Assembly (NCBI GenBank): GCA_013285425.1
Contig: CP053447.1
Coordinates: forward strand, 2,114,001 to 2,178,000
Source: Ignavibacteriota bacterium
Lineage (GTDB): Bacteria; Bacteroidota; Ignavibacteria; Ignavibacteriales; Ignavibacteriaceae
Direction of reading: 5' to 3'
DNA: 64,000 nucleotides
Part shown: positions 1 through 8,246 of the stretch, one piece after another
Layout of the letters: each line of letters starts with the position of its first letter
Numbering within the stretch: the stretch's first letter is position 1
Made by a program: the position numbers and the translations under genes
The notes under the pieces: generated by a model
Database searches by the model: none
The model's input: the letters and a program-made list of their open reading frames with translations, nothing else
What the model was told of the DNA's origin: nothing

Positions 1-69
1 GAACTGCTGAATATAACTCTTAGTTTTTCTTCCTGAGATTGATTTATCTTTTTCAAATAATTGCTGCAT
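1..69 (-). CDS. N-terminus of a gene cut by the window edge
   Basis: An ATG at 69 opens 23 codons that stay open to the window edge. The translation begins MQQLFEKDKSISGRK. A purine-rich AAAGGA lies about eight bases upstream, a good ribosome-binding distance. The start is about 38 bases after the stop of the secreted IPT/TIG protein on the same strand, so the two could be cotranscribed. The visible peptide is hydrophilic and too short to assign to a family. The call rests on the start signal and open frame only. Confidence 0.4.
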   Translation of the reverse strand, partial: MQQLFEKDKSISGRKTKSYIQQF

Positions 70-107
70 TATAAATGTCCTTTGCCTGCTGAATAATAAC
101 CGTTACT

Positions 108-1976
108 TTAAGGACAAGGCAGTGATTTTGAACTTGCAGAAACACCTGAACCATTCAATCGCCATAATATTTCTTGACCGTTAAAATCTATACTAAAAAC
201 ATTTGTTTGCCTTCCTGAAAGAAAAACATTTACAGGTAACCCTGTTATAGTCGAAAATTGTGATGTAATGTTATTTTTTGTTCCTAATGGTACCAATACA
301 TCATCACTATTATTATTATTGTAACCAAAGTAAGCAGTATAAGAATATGCCCCATTTTCTTTGACACATTCCAGTATGGGTGCAATTTCATTTGGTAAAG
401 TTGTTACTACCCTAAACAATAAAGTGTCAGAAAACTGATCTGAGTTCTGAATCCAAACCAATACTATCTTTCCGGTTGAACCTACATCGCCTGAACTTAG
501 CTGGAATGTAATTAAAGAATCTGAATAGTAAGTTGTACTTTTTGCTGCTCCATTAAAATATGCAACTGATGATGTTGTAAAATTTCCCCCGATAAGCGTA
601 ACATTAATACTACTCTTTTTAACAAAAACATCGTATGGTAAAGCAAGTGATGGCGATATTTTTGATAAATATGGTTTTGGAGAAACTACAGTAAACATTA
701 AGGTATCCGATGTTCCCCACTGATCTGTTACCCATACAGGATAGCTGCCGATAACTGTAATATCTGCTGTTGATATTTCTGCTGTTAGCACACTGTCTGA
801 AATGTATGTTGTAGTTTTAGCCGTGTCATTAAAATATACTGTTGAAAGGCTATCGAAGCCGTGACCATATACTGTTAATGTAAACGGGGGTGAATTAACT
901 ATTGCTGAAGATGGATTGAGCGATGTTAAATCTAATACATTAAAAATTGAATCCATTTTTAAAACCCAAACCTGCTGTGTAGGCAGCCCTATATCCTTTG
1001 TGTAATAAACATTACTTGGGTATTTATCAAAGGTGTAAATCCTTCCATTTGGTGGTAGAGTTAGGGTTTTAACTAACGTGCCATTTTCTAAATCATAAAT
1101 ATAAAAAGTACCGGTATTATCTAATCTTTGCGCCTCATAAATAGTCTGTGGAATTATTAAATATTCTCCATCTCCGGTAAAATATGGAGTAGTATTTCCC
1201 TGGAAGAAAATAAAAACTGAGCCTGTATCATTATCAAAATCATAGAGTCTGAAATAACAGTCTTCGGTTTCATTTCTGAAGAATGATTCAACTATAGCCT
1301 TACCTTTTCTTCCGAGATGCATTCTGTAGCCATCTGCATTCGGATAACCAAACTGGTATAACCTTTCTGTCTTTATTAGTTGATTTGTAACTGTGGAAAA
1401 ATTATGCACGAAGTCTTTATCGTTAACAGACAACGGGTAGGTTGTATCCATTACATTAAAGTAAAGAACATTTTCATTGGATGATAGAAATGCTTCAAGA
1501 TTGCCAATCGGTTGATTGTAGCTGGTGGGAACGATAAGTAATGAGTCAATTTCCCCTGTCAGCATATCAATTGAAGTTAACTGTTGGGATCCCCGCTCAT
1601 AACTTTCAAAATAATAGATTTTATTCTTGTTCGCTGAATATTGAATTCCACCTCCAAAGCAACCGACTTCCGATGGAACGTCAAAATAATTAGTTGTATC
1701 TGATATATCATAAATTACTGTTTCATCACAAAATTTGAATATTAATATTACCCAATCATTCGATGGGACTAACTCATATGTGTAGAATCCTTCATTAATG
1801 TGAATAAAGGGTGAAGTAGAACCATTGCTTAAATCAATTTTGTCCAGTCTGTAAGGCGGATAGTTTAATATTGAATCATCTAAGACCTGAACATCAAACA
1901 AGAATGGTTGTGCATTGAGATTTATTGTTAAAAACAGACTGATAAATAAAATTATTTTATAATATTTTGAAATCAT
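108..1976 (-). CDS. Secreted protein with N-terminal repeat region and two IPT/TIG domains
   Basis: This 622-residue protein starts with a clear Sec signal peptide (hydrophobic core about residues 7-20, ending NLNAQ) and should be exported. Residues about 25-340 contain spaced aromatic and Asp/Gly-rich segments resembling a beta-propeller, possibly LVIVD/WD-like, but no blade signature is certain. Two Ig-like IPT/TIG domains follow (about 345-435 and 436-530), each with 'P..G....V.G.GF', 'VYFN..AK.TTY.SD' and 'L.F.VV' landmarks. The last 85 residues start ENGAYSYTAYFGYNN and end in a Cys-Pro; this resembles a small C-terminal domain I have seen in other secreted proteins of this group. No NPFNP T9SS sorting domain is present. 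A role in surface binding or adhesion is inference. It lies 33 bases after the frameshifted gene on the same strand. Confidence 0.75.
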   Translation of the reverse strand: MISKYYKIILFISLFLTINLNAQPFLFDVQVLDDSILNYPPYRLDKIDLSNGSTSPFIHINEGFYTYELVPSNDWVILIFKFCDETVIYDISDTTNYFDVPSEVGCFGGGIQYSANKNKIYYFESYERGSQQLTSIDMLTGEIDSLLIVPTSYNQPIGNLEAFLSSNENVLYFNVMDTTYPLSVNDKDFVHNFSTVTNQLIKTERLYQFGYPNADGYRMHLGRKGKAIVESFFRNETEDCYFRLYDFDNDTGSVFIFFQGNTTPYFTGDGEYLIIPQTIYEAQRLDNTGTFYIYDLENGTLVKTLTLPPNGRIYTFDKYPSNVYYTKDIGLPTQQVWVLKMDSIFNVLDLTSLNPSSAIVNSPPFTLTVYGHGFDSLSTVYFNDTAKTTTYISDSVLTAEISTADITVIGSYPVWVTDQWGTSDTLMFTVVSPKPYLSKISPSLALPYDVFVKKSSINVTLIGGNFTTSSVAYFNGAAKSTTYYSDSLITFQLSSGDVGSTGKIVLVWIQNSDQFSDTLLFRVVTTLPNEIAPILECVKENGAYSYTAYFGYNNNNSDDVLVPLGTKNNITSQFSTITGLPVNVFLSGRQTNVFSIDFNGQEILWRLNGSGVSASSKSLPCP

Positions 1977-2009
1977 TTTTGAGCCTTTTATTTAATATTT
2001 TTATAATTA

Positions 2010-2500
2010 TTATAACTCAGAATATATCTCATAAACCCAAGTGCCATACTCTTTCTTAATCCATTGATTCCCTACTTTTCTTCTTTCTAAGGGCATACGT
2101 TTATTCTCAACCCAATTTTTCCCATCCCATCTATAATAGTACCTCTCTTTTTTTTCAAAATTCCCGCCGTAAAAATTATATTTTTGATAAGCACATTTAA
2201 GTCTCATCTCTTCGGTAACATTTTGAGGGTATTTATTTAAAAACCGGTCTGTATCTCCTTCTTTTATAAGAACGTAAAACTTGTACTTACCACCATCAAT
2301 GTTAGCTTTCCAGTTCCAAATAACACCAAGAGAAGGGTTTCAATTATTAAATTGACAGAGTCTCCAATCTGCCCCACCACCAGAATACCATCGCCTGTTT
2401 TTGGTAAATCAATCTCTCCAATAAAACAATAAGCTGCTGTGTTTTCTTTGAGTGGTTTTTGCTGCTGTATCGGATAGTTTATTTTACCGGCTATTCTCAT
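2010..2500 (-). pseudogene. Uncharacterised ~163-residue gene broken by a one-base frameshift
   Basis: Two minus-strand frames make one coherent protein if a single base is restored. Frame one starts with ATG at 2500 (MRIAGKINYPIQQQK) and runs through GDSVNLIIE. It then enters a short unnatural hydrophobic tail ending at 2264. In the next frame a coding-like stretch (PSLGVIWNWKANIDGG) begins just after the same point and continues without a stop to 2010 (ending YEIYSEL). Changing the AAA run at plus positions 2338-2340 from three to four bases would join them as I-E-N-P-S-L-G, giving 163 residues. The break is therefore a homopolymer deletion, either a real mutation or an assembly error. I do not recognise the family. 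The rejoined protein is hydrophilic, without a signal peptide, and Trp/Tyr-rich near the C-terminus. Confidence 0.7.
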
Positions 2501-2769
2501 ATTCAGTCTTTCTCAACTTTTGTGCAAAACAAAAACATTGATTCCTGAGAATTTGAATAAAGGATAATTATTATTTGAAAATATTTACCTGATAATTATA
2601 CTCTTATTTACCGATATCTTGTAATGTTGTAACCCCCTGCAGCTTTTGCTGATCGGAACACGGATTGAACAGATTAAACTGATTGAGCTTGTGGTTTTTA
2701 TTATCACTCAGATAGCCAAATAAATCAAATCTTTTCAAAATCTCAATTATAATTTAAACATTAATGGTA
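2501..2769. other. AT-rich intergenic stretch with degenerate 9-bp repeat
   Basis: No gene is seen here. At 2661-2687 three degenerate 9-mers follow each other (CGGATTGAA, CAGATTAAA, CTGATTGAG). Similar 'acggattnaacggatt' strings occur as scattered intergenic repeats in many bacterial genomes. The rest is AT-rich and featureless. Confidence 0.4.
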
Positions 2770-2800
2770 TTGATTGATTATACTAATTATGATATGTTTG
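2770..2800 (+). promoter_or_regulatory. Bacteroidota-type promoter of small RNA candidate
   Basis: TTG at 2770-2772 is followed after 20 bases by TATGTTTG at 2793-2800. This matches the Bacteroidota primary sigma consensus (-33 TTG, -7 TAnnTTTG). Transcription would start near 2806. Confidence 0.6.
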
Positions 2801-2805
2801 CAGTG

Positions 2806-2880
2806 TCGTTAGAAGTTAGATCCTCCCCCAAGTCTAGCTTTTAGGACAAACCCGGTGGCTTCGGTTGCCGGGACTTTTTA
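2806..2880 (+). ncRNA. Candidate ~75-nt small RNA with intrinsic terminator
   Basis: A consensus promoter (2770-2800) and a strong terminator (2851-2880) bracket about 75 bases that contain no open reading frame worth calling. A weak second hairpin is possible at 2832-2846 (GUC...GAC). I do not recognise it as 6S, SRP, tmRNA or a known riboswitch. It could also be a short terminated leader, but secD has its own promoter 170 bases further on, so an independent transcript is the simpler reading. Confidence 0.45.
2851..2880 (+). terminator. Strong Rho-independent terminator, UUCG tetraloop
   Basis: Positions 2851-2859 pair with 2864-2872 in a nine-pair stem (CCCGG base plus GU pairs) closed by the tetraloop TTCG at 2860-2863. 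The run ACTTTTTA follows. No protein gene ends upstream on this strand, so it must end an RNA starting in the preceding few hundred bases. Confidence 0.8.
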
Positions 2881-3051
2881 TTTTAATACCATTTGAAGCA
2901 AGATTATTCCAATTTAGTAATGCCTTAACTTTATATTTTTTATAATAATTGCAATTGAATTGTTACTTTTATGATAATAAACCAATTGCCGAAAAATTAT
3001 ATAAAAACCACATTATTATTAAATGAATTACTCCTAACCCCTTAATTTTTA

Positions 3052-3082
3052 TTGACTTTCTAAGACGTTAGCCTTAAGTTTG
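3052..3082 (+). promoter_or_regulatory. secD-secF promoter
   Basis: TTG at 3052-3054, then 20 bases, then TAAGTTTG at 3075-3082. This gives the Bacteroidota TTG-N20-TAnnTTTG arrangement. The start of transcription would be near 3089, leaving a leader of about 40 bases before secD. Confidence 0.65.
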
Positions 3083-3129
3083 ACAGCTATTTTTTTAAAG
3101 ACCTTTTCGTCACAAATAATATACTATGT

Positions 3130-5064
3130 ATGAAAGAATTCAGATTTAAAATCATTATAGTCCTGGCAGCGGTTTTATTAAGTATTTACCTGCTTTATCC
3201 AACCTATCAGGATTATCAGAACACTAAATTTTTAACTGCTGCTCTTGAAACCAAAAGAAATGAGTTAAAAAAACAATATCCGGACTTACCAAAAGATAAA
3301 ATCGAACAGATGGTAACTCTAACAGAGGATAGCATTAAAGTAGCTGATCCTTCAATACTTGATGCCAGAAAAAAGAGGATTAAACTCGGTTTGGATCTTC
3401 AAGGCGGAATGAGAGTTGTTCTTGAGGTTAATACTGCAAAACTGTTGGAGAAGATTGCAAACAATCCTGATGATGTTTTCAAGAAAGTGATTGCAGATGC
3501 TCAGAAAGAAGCCTCAATTACTGATGAATCAGTTGTTAATATTATTGGAAGAGAATTCCAGAAAAGAAATATCAGACTAAGCAGATACTATGGCACAATC
3601 AGACAGGATGATGGTGAAATTCTTGACGAGTTAAAGAAATCTTCTGAAGATGCTGTAAACCGTGCTATGGAAATTATCAGAAACAGAGTTGATCAGTACG
3701 GTGTTTCAGAACCTTCAATTTCAAGGCAGGGAAGCAGAAGAATTATTGTTGAACTGCCGGGGGTTGCAAAAGAAGAAGAAGCCAAACAATTATTACAAGG
3801 CACAGCATTATTAGAATTCAGATTGGTAAAGGATGCTGAGTTTACCTTTCCTATTATGCAGCGTATTGATGATGTGCTTGCAAAAAGAACAAAATCCGGT
3901 GTAAAAGATTCGCTTGGTAACGAGGTTGCCGCAACAGAAAATACAGAAACATCTGATACAACTGCTGCTAACGATACAACAAAACAATTATCCGAAGAAG
4001 AATTTAAGCAGCAGCATCCATTCTTTTCTGCTGCGGTTCTAAATCCACAAAGTCCTTTTGCCGATGCTTATGTAAGTCAGGACGATAAAAATAAAGTCGA
4101 GTATTGGTTAACATTACCCGAAGTTCAAAAAGTTATCCCTGATAATGTTGAGTTTGTATTTTCAGCAAAACCTGTTAACACACAAGATGTTAAAAAGATT
4201 TATGTACTTTACCTGGTAAATAAAACTCCTGAGTTAACCGGCGGTGTTATAACAGATGCACAAGCTAATCTTGATCCCAATACCTCTTCACCTATTGTAA
4301 ATATGGAAATGAATTCAGAAGGTGCAACTGAATGGGCAAGAATTACTGGTGCAAATGTCGGTAAACGATTAGCTATTATGCTTGATGGCGTTGTTTTTAC
4401 AGCTCCGAATATAAAGGGTAAAATTCCAGGCGGCAGATCACAAATTGAAGGCTCTGCAAATATAGATGAAGCTAAACTCTTAGAGATTGTTTTAAAAGCA
4501 GGTGCACTTCCGGCACCGGTTGATGTTATCGAACAAAGGATTGTTGGACCTTCACTCGGACAGGATTCTGTTTCAAGCGGGTTTAACTCTGCGCTGTTTG
4601 GCTACCTACTTGTGGGTTTATTTATAATATTGTATTACAGACAAGCCGGAACAATAGCTTCGCTTGCACTTGTTCTTGTGTTACTTTTTATCTTAGGAGT
4701 ATTAGCCGGATTCAATGCTACTCTTACATTACCAGGTATTGCCGGTATTGTGTTAACAATTGGTATGGCTGTGGATGCCAACGTTCTTATCTTTGAAAGA
4801 ATTAGAGAAGAAATGGCAACAGGTAAAACAATGAGAGCATCTGTTGATAGCGGTTTCTCCAGAGCATATTCTGCAATCATAGACTCCAATATTACAACAT
4901 TCTTTACAGGAGTTATTTTATATCAGTTCGGTACCGGTCCTGTTCAGGGTTTTGCATTAACACTTATGATTGGTATTGCTACTTCGTTATTTGGTGCATT
5001 AGTTATAACAAAACTTATGATGGACTACCTTGTTGCAAAGGGAGCCAAAATCAGTATCGGTTAA
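3130..5064 (+). CDS. secD: Protein translocase subunit SecD
   Basis: SecD works with SecF in the inner membrane to use proton motive force in late steps of Sec-dependent export and recycling of SecYEG. The 644-residue protein has an N-terminal membrane segment (about 7-24), the family signature GLDLQGG at 87-93, a large periplasmic region, and a C-terminal bundle of five membrane helices (about 480-640). The transmembrane motif 'GMAVDANVLIFERIREE' typical of SecD is present. A low-complexity Thr/Asn/Glu-rich insert (about 265-295) lies in the periplasmic part. The start ATG at 3130 has a poor Shine-Dalgarno, common in this group. secF follows after 25 bases, so the pair is one operon driven by the promoter at 3052. 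Confidence 0.97.
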   Translation: MKEFRFKIIIVLAAVLLSIYLLYPTYQDYQNTKFLTAALETKRNELKKQYPDLPKDKIEQMVTLTEDSIKVADPSILDARKKRIKLGLDLQGGMRVVLEVNTAKLLEKIANNPDDVFKKVIADAQKEASITDESVVNIIGREFQKRNIRLSRYYGTIRQDDGEILDELKKSSEDAVNRAMEIIRNRVDQYGVSEPSISRQGSRRIIVELPGVAKEEEAKQLLQGTALLEFRLVKDAEFTFPIMQRIDDVLAKRTKSGVKDSLGNEVAATENTETSDTTAANDTTKQLSEEEFKQQHPFFSAAVLNPQSPFADAYVSQDDKNKVEYWLTLPEVQKVIPDNVEFVFSAKPVNTQDVKKIYVLYLVNKTPELTGGVITDAQANLDPNTSSPIVNMEMNSEGATEWARITGANVGKRLAIMLDGVVFTAPNIKGKIPGGRSQIEGSANIDEAKLLEIVLKAGALPAPVDVIEQRIVGPSLGQDSVSSGFNSALFGYLLVGLFIILYYRQAGTIASLALVLVLLFILGVLAGFNATLTLPGIAGIVLTIGMAVDANVLIFERIREEMATGKTMRASVDSGFSRAYSAIIDSNITTFFTGVILYQFGTGPVQGFALTLMIGIATSLFGALVITKLMMDYLVAKGAKISIG

Positions 5065-5089
5065 TTTTTATTTAGGAGTTAAATCATAA

Positions 5090-6232
5090 ATGCGAGTTTT
5101 TCATAATTTAAATGTAGATTTTTTAAGTAAGAGAAGATTTTTCTATATGGTCTCTCTTGCTTTGTTCTTAATCGGATTAGTTAATATAATTTTCCGCGGG
5201 TTAAGCTTCGGTATTGATTTTAAGGGCGGTGCAGAAATTGTTCTGCAGTTTGATAAACAAATCAATATTTCACAGATAAGAACTAATGTTGAAAATATCG
5301 GACTTGGCAATGTTGAGGTAAGGACTTTTGGCGGAGAAACCGGTGTATTAATCAGGACTGAAATGCAGGATATACCTGCTGATGTTTATCCTAAAGTAGT
5401 AAACAATATTGAAGAAGATATTAAACAGATAGTACCTGGTGTTGCTTTTAATGTTGTAGAAAAAACTAATAATTCTGTCACCTATTCATTCCCAACCCCT
5501 GATACAACAAACCTCGTTGTCAATCAGTTAGCTTCGTTTGGGTTCCAGACAAGTAAAGTGTCTGAGGAACTGAACAATACACAGATGAATGTAAGAGTTG
5601 CTATTTCAGATTGGATTAAAATAAACTTAAAAGATAAGTTTAAAGACAATGAGTTTATTGTACTTAAAGAGGATAAAGTAGGACCAAAAGTTGGTGAAGA
5701 ATTAAAACGCGATGCTGTAATAGCAGTTTTATTATCCTTATTAGTAATACTTATTTATCTCGGATTCAGATTTAAACTTGTATTTGCAGTTGCAGCAGTT
5801 GCTGCTTTGTTTCACGATGTGTTAATCACATTGGGTTTATATGCAGCTTTATACGGGGTAATCCCGGGGTTAAACCTTGATATAGATCTTTCGATAGTTG
5901 CAGCATTTTTAACTCTTGTTGGTTATTCAATTAACGATACTGTTATTGTATTTGACCGTGTAAGAGAGAACCTGAAACTCCATAAAACACAGTCAATATA
6001 CGAAGTGATGAATAAGAGTATTAATCAAACTATGAGCAGAACAATTATTACATCTTTCACAACTCTGCTTGCAGTATTTGTTTTATTATTGCTTGGCGGA
6101 GATGTATTAAGAGCTTTTGCATTTACACTTCTGTTTGGTATTGTTATCGGTACGTATTCATCCATATTTGTAGCTTGTTCATTCGTTTTTGAATATTCTG
6201 AAAAATCAAAAAAGAAAGTTCAGTTTTCATAG
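5090..6232 (+). CDS. secF: Protein translocase subunit SecF
   Basis: Partner of SecD in the SecDF export motor. The 380-residue protein has a first membrane helix at about 17-36, the signature GIDFKGG at 41-47, a periplasmic domain (about 50-200), and five C-terminal membrane helices. The family motif 'GYSINDTVIVFDRVREN' sits in the helical bundle and carries charged residues implicated in proton coupling. The start at 5090 is preceded by TTTAGGAG, a clear ribosome-binding site. A strong terminator follows the stop within 30 bases, so the operon ends here. Confidence 0.97.
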   Translation: MRVFHNLNVDFLSKRRFFYMVSLALFLIGLVNIIFRGLSFGIDFKGGAEIVLQFDKQINISQIRTNVENIGLGNVEVRTFGGETGVLIRTEMQDIPADVYPKVVNNIEEDIKQIVPGVAFNVVEKTNNSVTYSFPTPDTTNLVVNQLASFGFQTSKVSEELNNTQMNVRVAISDWIKINLKDKFKDNEFIVLKEDKVGPKVGEELKRDAVIAVLLSLLVILIYLGFRFKLVFAVAAVAALFHDVLITLGLYAALYGVIPGLNLDIDLSIVAAFLTLVGYSINDTVIVFDRVRENLKLHKTQSIYEVMNKSINQTMSRTIITSFTTLLAVFVLLLLGGDVLRAFAFTLLFGIVIGTYSSIFVACSFVFEYSEKSKKKVQFS

Positions 6233-6257
6233 AACTATTTTGGTATCAATTAAAAAA

Positions 6258-6288
6258 AGCCGGTGAGATTACTCATCGGCTTTTTTTT
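6258..6288 (+). terminator. Terminator of secD-secF
   Basis: A ten-pair stem (6258-6267 with 6272-6281, one G-T pair) with an ATTA loop is followed by T7. A-rich sequence upstream makes it potentially bidirectional. Confidence 0.9.
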
Positions 6289-6340
6289 AACTACTCAACT
6301 ACTCACTCCTTCCTCCTTTAAGAAATTGAAATGTGGATAA

Positions 6341-6491
6341 GTTTAAATAAACTGATATAACTTTATTCTATAAGAAGTTTTTTAAGTGAAAAGTTTTTCC
6401 TTTATCAATCTAACTCACCCTTCTTCCCTCTCTTAAAAAAGAGAGAGAATACCTGCACTTTTTCTTCTCAAGAGAAGGGGGCGGGGGATGA
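6341..6491. repeat. Intergenic repeat, copy 1
   Basis: First of two tandem copies of a roughly 150-base unit that starts GTT[CT]AAA. The shared part includes CTGATATAACTTTAT and the long string TTTATCAATCTAACTCACCC. Its second half holds an imperfect palindrome: AACTCACCCTTCTTCCC near 6412 against GGGCGGGGGATGAGTT near 6478, with an inner TCTCTT/AAGAGA hairpin. It looks like a REP/MITE-like non-coding repeat. Confidence 0.7.
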
Positions 6492-6590
6492 GTTCAAAGA
6501 ACCTGATATAACTTTATCTTGTAAGATCTTTTTTAATGAAAAGATGTTTTCTTTATCAATCTAACTCACCCTTCTTCCCTCTCTTAAAAA
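6492..6590. repeat. Intergenic repeat, copy 2, left part (split by IS)
   Basis: Direct repeat of 6341-6440 in the same orientation. It is interrupted inside its CTCTCTTAAAAA|GAGAGAG palindrome by the insertion sequence at 6591-8156. The remainder resumes at 8157. Confidence 0.75.
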
Positions 6591-8156
6591 GAGGCTGTGT
6601 GAAAATCAACCTTTCACCGTTTATATTTAAAAGTCCATCTCTTCAAGGGTGGACTTTTCATTTTATTGAAAAATAAAAATTGCTCGCCCACCTCAAGCTA
6701 ATTTCCAATCGTAATTCTCTATGTTCTTACTCAGACTTTCATATCCGTCTATATTAAATATCCTCAGCAGATTATATGAAAGACTAACCAACCTGATTTC
6801 TGTCTTTCCCTTTTCTTTACCTCGCAACAACAGTGGATTCTTTCCCAACCACAACTTTATCGTTCCAATCGGATGTTCTACTATTGCTTTCCTTAATTTT
6901 ATTCTCTCTTTTGACTCTTTCTCCATCATTCTTTCTCTATAGCTATCCCTGAAATCCTGATTTACATACCGTATCTTTATTCTTCCTTTATCCGAACTCG
7001 TGCACTCTTTCCTGATTGAACATCCTTCACACTGACCTGACCTGTAATATCTTTTCCTTCTCCCCCGAATATCTTTCTTCTCTTTCTCAAAGACCAATGC
7101 CTTGCCCATTTGACAAGTATACTGATCTTTCGGTGCATCGTATTCAAACTCTCCCTTTTTTCTCTCCGGTAATGCTGATACATAAGTGCTTACCTTTTCC
7201 TCTTTCTCTAACCTCTCTATTTGTTCCGGCACGTAATATCCCGCATCTGCTATTATTTCATCCGGCTTTCTGTCTCCAAGCATTTCTTTACTTTGATTAT
7301 ACATATTATCTAATTGCTTAAAATCATTTGCCTGGCTATTTACATCGGTAGCTACTATTATTTTATGTCTGCCATCGCAACTGATTTGTACATTATATGC
7401 CGCCTGCTTTCCTTCTTTTGTTTTTATTATGTTTGCCTCTGGGTCGGTCTTTACATATACTTTCTTGTTCTCTTTCTTTAACTGCTCTATCTGACGCTCA
7501 AGCTCCTGTTTTTCTTTCTGAAGTTCTTCTATCTCTTCTTCATATTCATCAGTTTTGTTAAATACTTCCAAATAATATGTGATTTTATCACCGGTCTGCT
7601 GAACCCTTTCCTTTAGTTCCTCCAGGTTCATATTTCCCCTTGATGAAGCATTTGCTTTTAGTTTTGTACCATCTATTACTATCGTCTTTCCTTCTAAGTA
7701 TCCACTCTCAAGTAGAAACTTGTTGAAAGATTTTATTACCTGTTTTATTTGTTCCTGATTGTCTTTTCTGAAGTTAGATATTGTCCAGTGGTCAGGGCTA
7801 AGCTTTCCCATCAGCCACATTACTTCTATGTTGACTCTGCTTTCTCTTTCTAATCGTCTTGAACTTTTTATTCTGTTCATATATCCATATAGATACAATT
7901 TTAACAATGCTGAGCGTGGATATTCTGGCCGTCCTACTTCTGTTTGCTGTATCCTCTCTTTTGATCTTTCTTCGGTTAGCTTATCTACTATTTTATCTAT
8001 TATTCTTACTATAGAATCTTTTCCAACCTGATCATCCAGACTGCTGAAGATCTCTTGCTGATATCGATTTACTGGTTTTATCTCTGCCAATTTCTTTTTC
8101 CTTTTTACTCTAATTTATTAATCAATGCTTTTTAAACCTAATTTTCACACAGGCTC
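6591..8156 (-). mobile_element. Complete IS1182-family insertion sequence (1566 bp)
   Basis: The left end reads GAGGCTGTGTGAAAATCA from 6591. The right end, read on the other strand from 8156, reads GAGCCTGTGTGAAAATTA. These are 18-base terminal inverted repeats with two mismatches. AAAAA at 6586-6590 and 8157-8161 is a likely 5-bp target duplication, although the A-rich target makes its length uncertain. The element carries one intact transposase gene. Removing it restores the palindromic centre seen in repeat copy 1. It may still be active; copy number cannot be judged from one window. Confidence 0.85.
6693..8090 (-). CDS. IS1182-family DDE transposase
   Basis: The 465-residue transposase moves the surrounding insertion sequence by cut-and-paste chemistry on its inverted repeats. 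The N-terminal region (about 15-110) matches DUF772, with 'YPRSALLKLYLYGYMNRIKSSRRLE'-like sequence. 'GTKLKANASSRGN' (about 140) and 'IADAGYY' (about 263) give the first two acidic catalytic positions. A coiled-coil Glu/Lys/Gln-rich insert lies at about 180-215. A four-cysteine cluster ('CEGCSIRKEC') lies near 355. The C-terminal DDE_Tnp_1_6 part ends near 'EHPIGTIK', which supplies the last acidic residue. The start codon is TTG at 8090 with AAGGA upstream; no in-frame ATG fits. The frame is intact. Confidence 0.93.
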   Translation of the reverse strand: MAEIKPVNRYQQEIFSSLDDQVGKDSIVRIIDKIVDKLTEERSKERIQQTEVGRPEYPRSALLKLYLYGYMNRIKSSRRLERESRVNIEVMWLMGKLSPDHWTISNFRKDNQEQIKQVIKSFNKFLLESGYLEGKTIVIDGTKLKANASSRGNMNLEELKERVQQTGDKITYYLEVFNKTDEYEEEIEELQKEKQELERQIEQLKKENKKVYVKTDPEANIIKTKEGKQAAYNVQISCDGRHKIIVATDVNSQANDFKQLDNMYNQSKEMLGDRKPDEIIADAGYYVPEQIERLEKEEKVSTYVSALPERKKGEFEYDAPKDQYTCQMGKALVFEKEKKDIRGRRKRYYRSGQCEGCSIRKECTSSDKGRIKIRYVNQDFRDSYRERMMEKESKERIKLRKAIVEHPIGTIKLWLGKNPLLLRGKEKGKTEIRLVSLSYNLLRIFNIDGYESLSKNIENYDWKLA

Positions 8157-8216
8157 AAAAAGAGAGAGAACACCTGCCCCTTCTCTTCCTTATAGAAAAA
8201 ATCGAGAGATGAGTTT
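8157..8216. repeat. Intergenic repeat, copy 2, right part
   Basis: Resumes the unit broken at 6590, with GAGAGAGAACACCTGCCCC corresponding to GAGAGAGAATACCTGCACT of copy 1. It ends in a diverged GAGATGAGTTTA. Confidence 0.65.
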
Positions 8217-8246
8217 AATAATTATTTTTTCCAAATACATCATTCT

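Noticed and set aside
8161..8246. Possible terminator after the NYN gene
   Set aside because: The stretch is the right half of the split intergenic repeat and has no clean stem with a T-tract on the minus strand.
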